NCBI GenBank assembly: GCA_043731705.1
Contig: JAYTIQ010000008.1
Coordinates: 1-15,558 of the forward strand
Direction of reading: 5' to 3'
DNA from: Rugosibacter sp043731705
Lineage (GTDB): Bacteria; Pseudomonadota; Gammaproteobacteria; Burkholderiales; Rhodocyclaceae
DNA: 15,558 nucleotides
Position numbers and translations under genes: made by a program. Under the pieces are notes generated by a model, which searched no databases, had not been told where the DNA came from, and saw only the letters and a program-made list of their open reading frames with translations. Every line of letters begins with the position of its first letter. Position 1 is the stretch's first letter. Below are positions 1-7,138 of the stretch, in pieces.

Positions 1-8
1 AGGGCCTT

Positions 9-1961
9 TTATTTTTTCGCTGAATGTGCGACAGCCCTTGCATCCCGAACCATTTGCCCGCAATTGCTGTCTTGCCCTGGACCGGCGTCAATCAACGGCA
101 TCAGTGTAAGCAATGGATTGGCAATACCCAGCGCGAGCGCACCGAACGCGCGCGCGGCAATACGCCCCTTGTCAACTCCGACATCGGGTTTGGCAAAGCT
201 GCCACGAATAGTGATTGGACTGCGCAAAGCCAGCGGGCTGGTATCCTTGGTTTTTTGATTGAGTGTCAGATTCAGCTTTTCCTGTCCTAGATCGATACTA
301 CCTGTACCAATGATTGTGGTGATTTCCGTATCGAAGATTAGCGCGTCGGCATCCATCACCCCCTCTTTGACACCAAAATTCGCGACCGCACAACGCAAAT
401 TGACAAGCCTGTCGCCAACAATTTTCAGCTCAAGCATTTCCCATAGGTGCAGACCGACTTTTTCCATCATCAGCTTGCTGATCTTGCCACCAGCAACGAC
501 GAGTGCCACCTTGCCGTACGCGTTTGAGAGCATGCGCCCTACCGAGTTGCCTTTACCAGTCAGGTCGAAGTCGCCGTTAATCTGGCCGATGCTGGTCTTG
601 GCCAGCTCAGAAGTCGGGAACAGTTTAGACAACAGAATTTTTCTCGCCTGTACCCTGGCGTGCGCCTGAATTGGATCTTTCCGTCCATCCAGTGAAATCA
701 CGGCATTGAGCTGGCCGCCGGCCAACCCAAAATTGAGCGGATCGAGTATCAGTACTGAATCGCGCAAACTCAAATGCACAACGAGGTCTTCCAGCGGTAG
801 TTCCTTGACATGCCGGATGGCTTTTGCCTTCAGTATCACCTCCGCGTCGACGCTGTCCCAGCGATCGGTCTTGAACGGCATATCGGGCAGCACGTGCACT
901 TGCACAGCTATGTGGGTGGCCCGGGAAGGCGGTAGTGCGGCCCGTTTGGCGGCTTGTACACTGCCTGGCCGTGCGCCTATCAATGGGCCAAGATCCGCGA
1001 TATCAAGAACATTCGAAACCAGATTCGCTTCCATTACTGGACGCTTGCCGCCAATGTCAATCTGAACCGTGCCTGCGATATCACTGTTTCCGACTTGGCC
1101 GGAGAATTTTTCGTAGCGCCATGTATCCGCGCTATGCAGCAGATGTCCTTCGGTCTCATAAGCACGCGTCTCTGGCAAGGCGATGCCAAACAGGGGAAAC
1201 AGCTGTGCCAGGCTCTCCCCGCGCAGGGCGACGCGCATATCAACTGCAGAAAACTTGAGCAGGCTGGTAATGGTGCCTGCAGCCTTCACACCGGTGCGGC
1301 CCACAGTGAACTCGGCTTGCAGAGGATAGGATGTTTTTTCGTCGCGCAATCCAAGCACCGGCCCGCCGCTACCCTGCGCCTTGAAGGGCAGGCCCTTGTA
1401 GTGCCCTAGCGCGGTAAAGCTGACCCCGGCAACAACTGGCCCGGTGTTCGAAGTCGAGAATTCCGACCGGATACTGGTCTTCTGCGCCGCATCGTCATAG
1501 CCGATTATTCCATGGTCTAGCATCAGGCGGCCAACTTGGATACGCGCGCCTTCATCCTGCTGACTACGATCCAGCAGCCAGTTTTTTCGACCACCGATCC
1601 CTTGCTCCAGAAAGACTACAGGACGCTCAAGCCGCATCTCAGGAAAAACGATGTTTTGGCGAAACAATTGTGGTAAATCGATTGTAATTTCCACCACATC
1701 GGCGGCGATCATCTGTTTTTCCGTAGCCCAATCCGGATTCGCGAACGTCACTGCGTTGGCATGAATCCGGGGCAAAGGCCAGCCGAATTTCACCTTGAGT
1801 TCGCCATTGATAGCGAGTACGCGACCAGTTTTTTCTGCCGTCATGCGCTCTATCGGGCCACGCAGCCAGTTCCAGCCGAAAATGAGGACGAAAAAAACCG
1901 CCCCCACAATAGCCGCAAGAAAAATTCCGGCAATCCATTTGAGCACACGGAGCAAGGTCAT
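9..1961 (-). CDS. AsmA-family envelope protein
   Basis: The protein has 650 residues. It opens with a short basic N-terminus and one hydrophobic segment (about residues 8-30, ending in FGWNWLRGPIE), which anchors it in the inner membrane; the rest is predicted periplasmic and rich in beta-strand. The start of the periplasmic part (TGRVLAINGELKVKFGWPLP) and the C-terminal block around residues 455-505 (GDFDLTGKGNSVGRML, then VALVVAGGKIS) are typical of AsmA/YhjG-type proteins. Members of this family resemble bridge-like lipid carriers and are linked to outer-membrane lipid homeostasis. The length is normal for the family. The ATG at 1961 begins the hydrophobic segment, but the nearest strong Shine-Dalgarno (GGAGGT) is about 17 bases away and better placed for a three-codon ORF that overlaps this start. 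Family assignment is secure; substrate is unknown. Confidence 0.9.
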   Translation of the reverse strand: MTLLRVLKWIAGIFLAAIVGAVFFVLIFGWNWLRGPIERMTAEKTGRVLAINGELKVKFGWPLPRIHANAVTFANPDWATEKQMIAADVVEITIDLPQLFRQNIVFPEMRLERPVVFLEQGIGGRKNWLLDRSQQDEGARIQVGRLMLDHGIIGYDDAAQKTSIRSEFSTSNTGPVVAGVSFTALGHYKGLPFKAQGSGGPVLGLRDEKTSYPLQAEFTVGRTGVKAAGTITSLLKFSAVDMRVALRGESLAQLFPLFGIALPETRAYETEGHLLHSADTWRYEKFSGQVGNSDIAGTVQIDIGGKRPVMEANLVSNVLDIADLGPLIGARPGSVQAAKRAALPPSRATHIAVQVHVLPDMPFKTDRWDSVDAEVILKAKAIRHVKELPLEDLVVHLSLRDSVLILDPLNFGLAGGQLNAVISLDGRKDPIQAHARVQARKILLSKLFPTSELAKTSIGQINGDFDLTGKGNSVGRMLSNAYGKVALVVAGGKISKLMMEKVGLHLWEMLELKIVGDRLVNLRCAVANFGVKEGVMDADALIFDTEITTIIGTGSIDLGQEKLNLTLNQKTKDTSPLALRSPITIRGSFAKPDVGVDKGRIAARAFGALALGIANPLLTLMPLIDAGPGQDSNCGQMVRDARAVAHSAKK

Positions 1962-1985
1962 GGCGGCATGTTCAAACCACCTCCG
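1958..1985 (-). promoter_or_regulatory. Possible minimal leader ORF (Met-Pro-Pro-stop) overlapping the AsmA start
   Basis: On the minus strand GGAGGT is followed after 9 bases by ATG CCG CCA TGA. The TGA (1960-1958) overlaps the ATG of the AsmA gene (1961-1959) as ATGA. The Shine-Dalgarno is better spaced for this tiny ORF than for the AsmA start. It may be a translational-coupling device or chance. Confidence 0.25.
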
Positions 1986-2077
1986 GCAAGACCGGAAGCT
2001 GCTCTATTCAAGTGACAGTTTTGCTTTCCAATTGCGGCAACAAATACAATTTGATCAATGCATATAAAACCGTCCAC

Positions 2078-2207
2078 GGCGTTAAGCTTTCCATCCGTGC
2101 CAAAGCTTCGTCGCGTGTAGTCAAACACAGCGTCACGCCTTGGGGTTCATGCAAGCCTGCTGCAGAGGCGCTTGTACATACTTATTACCCAACGCATGCA
2201 CCGATTA
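2078..2207 (-). pseudogene. DUF302 3'-end relic (copy 1 of 2)
   Basis: This stretch aligns base by base with the end of the DUF302 gene at 6606-6997 and with the sequence beyond its stop (6551-6680). The minus frame still reads HALG-NKYVQAP-LQQAC-MNPKA and then TGA at 2135-2133, against HALG-KEVRV-LLQRVC-TSLKA-stop in the fuller gene. Upstream the frame is closed by a TAA, and no N-terminal DUF302 sequence (MYGFST type) can be found. It is therefore a truncated duplicate. The rest of the gap, 2208-2440, shows no gene or relic that I can recognise. Confidence 0.7.
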
Positions 2208-2441
2208 TGCAATATAGCTAACGCAAAGTCCGCTGACGATTGATTGCCTGCGAGAGCTTCCGATTCAGGAGTTGCGATGACTGTCATTAGGAAGTGCTCA
2301 CCATTAGGAATAAAATTGCTCTATATAGGTGGTTTACCGCATTGGTGACACCATGGTCATAGTGTTTACGGCATTGATGTGTTCAATGCAACAGCGCACT
2401 CATGAGGAGTATCCAGTGGCGGTATTACTTAAACATGGTGA

Positions 2442-2496
2442 AAAATAAAAAATCCCTGCAGGTCATTCGAATCTCACTCCGAGAATGACCTGCAGG
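2442..2496 (-). terminator. Rho-independent terminator after the BON gene
   Basis: A perfect 14-bp inverted repeat (CCTGCAGGTCATTC at 2455-2468 and its complement at 2483-2496) encloses a 14-base loop. On the minus strand it is followed by a T-rich run (the A-rich plus-strand stretch 2442-2452). It begins 11 bases beyond the stop of the BON lipoprotein gene, the expected place for that transcript to end. Confidence 0.88.
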
Positions 2497-2506
2497 TAGC
2501 CATTGA

Positions 2507-2821
2507 TTACTTGACCCGCATATCGTTCTTGACTGAACTCACACCGCGAACGCCACGTGCTACTTCGACTGCCTTGTTGATATCGGCTTGAGAATTGACG
2601 AAACCACTCAGTTGCACCACACCCTTGAAGGTTTCAACATTGATCTCGGCAACTTTGAGTGTTGGCTCATCGAGTATTGCCGCCTTCACCTTGGTGGTAA
2701 TAACGCTGTCATCAATGTATTCGCCCGTTCCCTCATGTTTCGAGGTAGATGCGCAACCCATAACAGTCATTAAAGTAAACGCGAGAACAAATGCAGAGAA
2801 ATATTTGGTAATTTGTTTCAT
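2507..2821 (-). CDS. BON-domain lipoprotein
   Basis: The protein has 104 residues. It begins with a lipoprotein signal peptide (MKQITKYFSAF, hydrophobic core, then VMGC with the probable lipidated Cys at residue 23). A single BON domain fills residues about 38-104 (DDSVITTKVKAAIL; VETFKGVVQLSGFV; ARGVRGVSSVKNDM). BON domains occur in OsmY-type osmotic and envelope stress proteins and are thought to bind phospholipid surfaces. The start ATG has GGAG about 9 bases upstream and overlaps the stop of the 28-codon ORF before it as ATGA, so translation is probably coupled. A strong terminator follows the gene. The neighbouring CsbD gene supports a general-stress role. Confidence 0.9.
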   Translation of the reverse strand: MKQITKYFSAFVLAFTLMTVMGCASTSKHEGTGEYIDDSVITTKVKAAILDEPTLKVAEINVETFKGVVQLSGFVNSQADINKAVEVARGVRGVSSVKNDMRVK

Positions 2822-2904
2822 GATGTATGTCTCCAGGCTAAGTAAAAAAAGACCAGCGTTACGATTACAAAAAATGCAGAGAAATACTCAGTCATTTTTT
2901 TCAT
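2818..2904 (-). CDS. 28-residue membrane micro-ORF, paralogous to the BON signal peptide
   Basis: The reading frame starts MKKMTEYFSAFFV, continues through one hydrophobic segment (IVTLVFFYLAW) and ends RHTS-stop. Its first 11 residues closely match the start of the adjacent lipoprotein (MKQITKYFSAF), so the 5' end of that gene was evidently duplicated. The stop TGA shares bases with the BON ATG (ATGA). The ribosome site is weak (GGA 8 bases before ATG). It may be a real small membrane protein, a leader peptide that couples translation, or the remnant of a truncated second BON gene. The intact frame and the exact overlap favour translation, but there is no direct proof. Confidence 0.5.
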   Translation of the reverse strand: MKKMTEYFSAFFVIVTLVFFYLAWRHTS

Positions 2905-2941
2905 AATAAATATCCATACTAGGTGTACTGAATTTAAAGAC

Positions 2942-3145
2942 TCAGTCTTTGTTCATTTCTTCAAAACTCTTGATTTGCTTTTCAGCTTCGTCTTTCGTAA
3001 TGCCATAGGCTTCTTGAATCTTGCCTGCCAACTCAACGCGTTTGCCGGCAATCACATCCAGATGGTCATCCGTCAGTTTGCCCCACTGTGCTTTGACCTT
3101 GCCTTGAAATTGCTTCCAGTTTCCTTCAACGGTATCCCAGTTCAT
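2942..3145 (-). CDS. CsbD family stress-response protein
   Basis: The protein has 67 residues and the full CsbD pattern: MNWDTVEGNWKQFQGKVK, then QWGKLTDDHLDVIAGKR, then a C-terminal helix with KDEAEKQIKSFEE. Small hydrophilic CsbD proteins are widespread and induced under general stress; their biochemical activity is not established. Length and motif order are normal. The ATG has a good Shine-Dalgarno (AAAGGAG, 6 bases away). A short inverted repeat, AAAGAC-TCA-GTCTTT (2936-2950), overlaps the stop and could act as a weak terminator or pause. A decayed second copy lies at 15095-15190 and a divergent paralogue at 5864-6121. Confidence 0.93.
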   Translation of the reverse strand: MNWDTVEGNWKQFQGKVKAQWGKLTDDHLDVIAGKRVELAGKIQEAYGITKDEAEKQIKSFEEMNKD

Positions 3146-3170
3146 ATCAAACTCCTTTGTTTAAATTCCC

Positions 3171-3250
3171 ATTGGTAAAATTACCAATGCAGCACTTTTG
3201 CCGCAGGCGGCTTCCGGTCATTTATGCACCCTACGCAATAAAAAATTGCG
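3171..3250. promoter_or_regulatory. Two palindromes upstream of csbD
   Basis: ATTGGTAA-AA-TTACCAAT (3171-3188) is a perfect 8-bp inverted repeat starting 26 bases before the CsbD start codon. CGCAAT-AAAAA-ATTGCG (3234-3250) is a second, 6-bp repeat. The first sits where a repressor or activator of this gene could bind. The degraded CsbD copy near 15200-15300 retains recognisable but damaged versions of the same upstream sequence, so the upstream region was duplicated with the gene. No promoter boxes can be assigned with confidence. Confidence 0.4.
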
Positions 3251-3421
3251 AAAAAGCCGCGCCGTCATAGTCTGGTTTATTAATGCATAAAGACCCAAGC
3301 CCCAATTGCAATACTAGTGATCTTTTCAAATGCATTCTGTTCGCTAGCTAACATAAGATCATCCCTGAATGAGTTGCTTTTGCCAGAGGCTTTCTTCTGC
3401 TAAAGCCCATTTTTAGGGGAG

Positions 3422-3555
3422 ATGGCACGACACTAGGAACCATATTGCTGATCGGCGTAATCCCAAGCTGGCCACACACCCGGGAATTGGGTTACAGGCC
3501 CAGTGACGGCCTTGGACTGGTGGTGTTGGTGACTTGTATTGTGGTTAATGGGCAG
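3422..3555 (+). pseudogene. DUF3309-like small membrane protein relic
   Basis: The plus-strand frame containing 3445 reads LGTILLIGVIPSWPHTRE followed by LGYRPSDGLGLVVLV. This matches the DUF3309 pattern (LGTILL, then LIGALPTWPHSRGWGYGPSGGLGLVLL), a family of small membrane proteins of unknown role. The copy is damaged. The first hydrophobic stretch is shortened by several residues, the only nearby ATG (3422, directly behind AGGGGAG) is out of frame and hits TAG after four codons, and the usual stop after the second hydrophobic stretch is missing. It is the only convincing plus-strand gene trace. The rest of the gap 3251-3617 shows nothing I recognise. Confidence 0.55.
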
Positions 3556-3617
3556 GCTATAGCGAGCGCGTTCCTCCATTCTTTATTCTTGCAAAATACC
3601 GACAGGTCTATCCGTTT

Positions 3618-3872
3618 TTATTGTTTCTGCGCGACGACCCTGCCTTCTGCGTTCACAAATACCCGGTAGCGGTTGCCGTTCTTGCACGACGCAATGTGGT
3701 CGTTTTCGGCTTGGCGTTTGGCACTGACTACTTGATCGCATGGCAAGCCCAGCAAAATGATCACAGATGTCAGGTCTTTGAGCAAAGTAGTGTCGACGGC
3801 GGCCGACGATGGCCCTGAGAAGAACGCCGTGAATGAGAGTATCAAGGCCGAAGCCCGGGCAGATGTAGTCAA
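3618..3872 (-). CDS. Small secreted hypothetical protein with two cysteines
   Basis: The protein has 84 residues: a signal peptide (about residues 1-25, ending PSSAA-VD) and a mature part of about 60 residues. The mature part holds two cysteines (45 and 63), which could form a disulfide, and a well-defined C-terminal segment NRYRVFVNAEGRVV. I do not recognise a named family. The start is TTG at 3872, chosen because AAGGAG lies 7 bases upstream and because the signal peptide starts there. It follows the lipoprotein gene by 16 bases and is probably co-transcribed with it. Confidence 0.7.
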   Translation of the reverse strand: MTTSARASALILSFTAFFSGPSSAAVDTTLLKDLTSVIILLGLPCDQVVSAKRQAENDHIASCKNGNRYRVFVNAEGRVVAQKQ

Positions 3873-3888
3873 GAGACTTCTCCTTGCG

Positions 3889-4593
3889 TCAAGTTATTAA
3901 ATTGAATTTTTCGGGATCCGCGAGGATGCTCCAAATTGCTTCGCGCGACCCCAAAATCGTGCGGGCCAGGGATGGATCACCGTCCTGGACGAGAGCAAGC
4001 ACCTTGAGGACTAGCATGTCGTAAGGTTGCCGCAGCGAGGTCACACTGCTCTTCTGCCCGCTCTGGTAATGTGCCCGGAACTGTTTCAGCAAGTCGTCCA
4101 TCTGGTTCTTGAGCGCAAGCTTGGTGAACACGCCGATGGCATTGGTGTTTCTTAGTCGCGCCTTCAGCGCCGCCACATCCAACGGCGGCTCCAGCCTCTT
4201 AACAACGAGAGGAGTATCCTCAATTTTTCGTGGCTGTTCAATGGTCACTGGGGAGATGACAACCTTTGCAGGCATTTTAGCAAGCGGGGGGGCGGCCTTG
4301 GCGGCGCTCCGGTTCCTGGAAGGCTGCGTTGTTACACCGACCATCGGTTCGATCCCGGTGGTGTCGCCGCTAATCATCACAGGCTGGCGCGGCGCGGCAG
4401 GCGGCGGCGCCAGCGTGGCAGTTCCGTTTTGGTTCGATCCGTTCTCTTTGGACGGATCGACTAACGGATCGGCCACCACGGATCCTGTTTGTGCGATTAT
4501 GTCCAGCGGCACCTGTTCTTTTACCGTAGCGCAACCTATCGCTAAAGCGAAAAAGAGGATTCCGATCATACGCGCTACAGGTTGAACAAGCAC
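3889..4593 (-). CDS. Putative lipoprotein of unknown function
   Basis: With the GTG start at 4593 the product has 234 residues. That start has GGGGG 5 bases upstream and leads directly into a signal peptide (LVQPVARMIGILFFALAIGC) whose LAIGC lipobox places the lipidated Cys at residue 21. An ATG at 4569 is the alternative; the frame is open further upstream to 4716, but that extension would bury the signal peptide. A Pro/Ala-rich low-complexity linker (about residues 30-130) is followed by a predominantly helical C-terminal domain (DVAALKARLRNTNAIGVF to ILADPEKFNL). I do not recognise the domain. This layout, a lipid anchor, a flexible linker and a small domain, is typical of proteins that reach from a membrane toward the periplasm. 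Confidence 0.65.
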   Translation of the reverse strand: MLVQPVARMIGILFFALAIGCATVKEQVPLDIIAQTGSVVADPLVDPSKENGSNQNGTATLAPPPAAPRQPVMISGDTTGIEPMVGVTTQPSRNRSAAKAAPPLAKMPAKVVISPVTIEQPRKIEDTPLVVKRLEPPLDVAALKARLRNTNAIGVFTKLALKNQMDDLLKQFRAHYQSGQKSSVTSLRQPYDMLVLKVLALVQDGDPSLARTILGSREAIWSILADPEKFNLIT

Positions 4594-4763
4594 TTTTACC
4601 CCCAATTTGGCGTGACTATAGTATTTACGTATAGCTGAATTTGAAAATATCTTGGCTATTGCGACCGGATCGTCTCGGCTGGAAATTGCAGATACGAAAA
4701 GGCTCCATTTATACATGCCATGTCTTCCGCAAGTTCATTTTTCTTAACTCTTTGCATCGCGAT

Positions 4764-5867
4764 TCACGAAGCCGGGACCAATGTGCCATTCTCCACCTTG
4801 ACCTTGTCACCTACTTTAAGAGTCGGCTCGGTCGCGTAGGAAACTGTCTCGATGCCACCACCCTGAAGGCGAACGGTTACGTCGTAGTGTCGAGTCTTCT
4901 TGACACGCTTTTCAATCTCGTTTCCGGCAACAGCGCCGCCTACGGCACCCGCAATTTCGGCTGCAGTGGTACCTCGGCCCTTGCCAATTTGGCTGCCAAT
5001 CAGTGCACCTACCACGCCACCGGCAATTTTTCCGAGATAGCTCCCATCGCCTGTAACCTCGACTATATTGATCGATTCAACCACACCGCAATTGGCGCAA
5101 ATTCTGGTTGCCCTGCGTGCGATCGGCACGCGACCGGCCACCGCCAGCAACGACTGGCCGAGGATGGCGCTCGCCTCCCGATCGCTGCGGCGCAACGTGG
5201 CGGTGGTTACCGAGTTAGCCGAAATACGGTCCCGATCCTTGATGGTGTAAGTACCCTCATAAACACCGGCCGCTACTTCCTCCATGGATAGCTTCCCCTT
5301 CACCCCATTAATCCTCACGCTCGCCTTTCCACCTGGGCTTCCGGACAGGGAAAAAAACAGATCCGTGCCTGAATTCAGGCGACTCACCGGGTCAACCTCG
5401 AAACGATTGATTCTGGGGATCGCGGCCAAAGCAGCGGCATCAGCTGCGCGCTTGGCATCGGAACGTGAAACAGCACCGGCGAGGAGAGATTCATCCAGAA
5501 TGTCGGTAGCAATGCGATTACCTACACGCAGATTTGCGGTGACCATGGCCTCGGCCGTAATGCGATCCCTTCTCTTGATAGTGTAAGTGCCTTCATACAC
5601 GCCGGCCTCCACTTCCTCCAGCGGGAACCTGTCCACGACGCCATTGATTCGGACAGCCGCCGTTCCGCCAGGACTCCCGTAGAGGGTAAATATCAGATCA
5701 TTGCCAGCAGTCAATCGACTGGCCGGCTCGACATCGAATCCGTCGATCCTGGGGGCCGCGACTGGATACTCATTCTGTTGTGCCCGCACGATCGTCGAAG
5801 ATAACGCCAATGGAAAAAGCAGCAATAGCGTAAATAACGCTAACAACATTCTCTTAAGTATGTTCAC
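4764..5867 (-). CDS. Glycine-zipper envelope protein with two internal repeats
   Basis: The protein has 367 residues. A signal peptide ends near residue 29 (VRA-QQ). Two tandem repeats follow (about 39-129 and 150-241), each with PRI-x-x-F-[DE]-V-[ED]-P, SRL, SGSPGG or YGSPGG, VRINGV and VYEGTYTIK. The C-terminal part has an ICANCGVVESIN segment followed by a glycine zipper (about 278-318: GKIAGGVVGALIGSQIG and AGAVGGAVAGNEIEK), the signature of SlyB/17-kDa-antigen-type 2TM domains, which insert in the outer membrane and affect envelope integrity. The last 40 residues look like a small beta-domain. The start is GTG with AAAGGA 5 bases upstream; it overlaps the preceding CsbD-like gene by 4 bases (GTGA), so the two are probably translationally coupled. 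I do not recognise the repeat module. Confidence 0.82.
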   Translation of the reverse strand: MNILKRMLLALFTLLLLFPLALSSTIVRAQQNEYPVAAPRIDGFDVEPASRLTAGNDLIFTLYGSPGGTAAVRINGVVDRFPLEEVEAGVYEGTYTIKRRDRITAEAMVTANLRVGNRIATDILDESLLAGAVSRSDAKRAADAAALAAIPRINRFEVDPVSRLNSGTDLFFSLSGSPGGKASVRINGVKGKLSMEEVAAGVYEGTYTIKDRDRISANSVTTATLRRSDREASAILGQSLLAVAGRVPIARRATRICANCGVVESINIVEVTGDGSYLGKIAGGVVGALIGSQIGKGRGTTAAEIAGAVGGAVAGNEIEKRVKKTRHYDVTVRLQGGGIETVSYATEPTLKVGDKVKVENGTLVPAS

Positions 5868-6121
5868 AATATTCCTTTGATTTTTAAGTTAACAACCAAC
5901 TCCTCGGAAAGGACCCAGTCGCGATTACGATAAAGAAGAAAATCCCTGAGTTGTCGTTCTGCTTCCTCTTTCCAGATATTTCTCCGCTCCTGCACACTAT
6001 CGGTAAGTCGATCGCGCTTGCCAAAGTTCACACCCAAAGTATCACCAAGGAACTTGCTCCATTGATCTTTTAGTTTGCCACTAAACCGCTTCCAGTTACC
6101 CTCACAATGATCCCCGTTCAT
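5864..6121 (-). CDS. Divergent CsbD-like protein
   Basis: The protein has 85 residues from the ATG at 6121, chosen because AGGAG lies 6 bases upstream and because MNGDHCEGNWKRFSGKLK aligns with the CsbD start (MNWDTVEGNWKQFQGKVK). The frame is open back to 6151. The middle (QWSKFLGDTLGVNFGKRDR) and the helix (KEEAERQLRDF) also align with CsbD at 2942-3145. It differs by replacing the first Trp with Gly and by an unusual C-terminal extension of about 20 residues (LLYRNRDWVLSEELVV...). Its stop overlaps the GTG start of the glycine-zipper gene. Extra length reaching exactly to the next start suggests that an original stop was lost or that coupling was selected. Confidence 0.78.
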   Translation of the reverse strand: MNGDHCEGNWKRFSGKLKDQWSKFLGDTLGVNFGKRDRLTDSVQERRNIWKEEAERQLRDFLLYRNRDWVLSEELVVNLKIKGIL

Positions 6122-6143
6122 GTCAGTCTCCTGCTTTCTGTTG

Positions 6144-6218
6144 TTAGTCACTTAGCTTGACCGCCAGACCTATCGTCTCAATGTACTGGGCACTTATCTG
6201 CCGTAGAAGCCGCTGCAT
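6144..6218 (-). CDS. 24-codon ORF with strong ribosome site, or the tail of a lost gene
   Basis: The frame reads MQRLLRQISAQYIET and ends LAVKLSD-stop. AAGGAG stands 7 bases before its ATG, and it ends 22 bases before the CsbD-like start. The same frame is open for another 38 codons upstream (to a TGA at 6335-6333) with protein-like composition (for example LFPDVVFASAQTPDVQARR) but no start codon of its own. It may therefore be a small coupled protein, or the C-terminal remnant of a larger gene that still carries an accidental ribosome site. No family is recognised. Confidence 0.35.
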   Translation of the reverse strand: MQRLLRQISAQYIETIGLAVKLSD

Positions 6219-6352
6219 GTCAATTCTCCTTGCTTGGACATCCGGGGTCTGTGCGCTAGCAAACACAACATCCGGAAAAAGAGCACGGAAACCTGCTCGA
6301 CCAAGCAGCAATTGTGGCGTTCCTGCAGAAGGTCACTGGAGCATAGCTAGAA

Positions 6353-6450
6353 TCATGAATGATGAGAGTCGCTAACGTATGGTAGCCGCAGCAGGTCTTC
6401 TGCCGTAATGAGCAACGGAGGGCTAACATTGGGGGCGAAATCACCTGAGT
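6353..6450 (-). pseudogene. Possible Uma2-type N-terminal relic
   Basis: One minus frame contains PPLLITAEDLLRLP (6421-6380), which resembles the N-terminus common in Uma2-family (PD-(D/E)XK nuclease fold) proteins. The expected continuation (YELI-x-GEL) does not follow; the frame instead runs into a stop at 6353. The match is short, so this is tentative. Apart from this, the 24-codon ORF frame described above and the DUF302-related flank from 6551 on, the stretch 6219-6605 shows no gene I can support. Confidence 0.25.
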
Positions 6451-6605
6451 ATTTCCCCGACGGAGAACAGCAATCCGACGCCGGATATGCTAAAGCTAAA
6501 ACAAAAAATTCATACTGCACCAACCAGTCGGGCGATCGGCCCTTCCCCAAGGCTTTAAGTTTTCCATGCGCGCCAAAAACTCCGTCGTACATGGATTGCA
6601 CAATG

Positions 6606-6997
6606 TCACGCCTTAAGGCTCGTGCAGACCCGCTGCAGAAGTACCCGTACTTCCTTACCCAAGGCATGTATCTCCGGTTTGTCGACCAACTGCAGCACGA
6701 CTTCGGTATCCATAAAAACAACTGTTATGGTGCCATCCACTTCTTCGCGCACCACCACATTGCACGGGAGTAACAAACCGATGTCAGGGTCCGCCTCAAT
6801 CGCGCGGTGTGCGAGCGGGGGGGGTTGCACGCGCCGAGTATGCGATACGACCGATGTTCGATATTAAGCTTGGCTTTCAGCGTCGCCTTGACATCGATAT
6901 CGGTGAGTACGCCGAAGCCTTCCTGTTTCAAGGCCTCGGTAACTTTCGTGATGGCGGTATCGAACGGTACCTCTAGCTGAGTGCTGAAACCGTACAT
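6606..6997 (-). pseudogene. DUF302 protein gene, frameshifted at a C8 tract
   Basis: The ATG at 6997 has GAGGAG 7 bases upstream. The first 60 codons read MYGFSTQLEVPFDTAITK through YRILGACNPP, a textbook DUF302 N-terminus. The frame then leaves the family sequence at a run of eight C (eight G on the plus strand, 6817-6824). With seven C the frame continues LAHRAIEADPDIGLLLPCNV and so on to the normal C-terminus and TGA at 6606, giving 129 residues, the usual length. DUF302 proteins are small alpha/beta domains of unknown biochemical role. As sequenced, the product would be a 90-residue hybrid with a wrong tail. The cause could be a sequencing error in the homopolymer, a true mutation or a phase-variable switch. 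Confidence 0.88.
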
Positions 6998-7041
6998 TAA
7001 TAGACTCCTCTTAAGTAGCAGAACTATAGGTGGCTGGACGC

Positions 7042-7080
7042 TACGATTTCATGTAATTTGCCACCGCAATGAAAATCGTA
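7042..7080. repeat. Imperfect inverted repeat upstream of the DUF302 gene
   Basis: TACGATTTCAT (7042-7052) pairs with ATGAAAATCGTA (7069-7080) with one bulged base. It lies about 45-85 bases upstream of the DUF302 start and could form a hairpin or operator. It has no T-run, so it is not a clear terminator for the Met-rich gene upstream. Confidence 0.35.
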
Positions 7081-7138
7081 CGTATTCTCTGGCATGCGTA
7101 ATTTGTAACTCAATCGAATGCAGCATCAAAGCTCGCAG

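Noticed and set aside
954..1409. Plus-strand frames of 107-158 codons inside the AsmA and lipoprotein genes (for example 954-1409, 4109-4585)
   Set aside because: They are antisense to well-supported minus-strand genes and show no domain or ribosome site.
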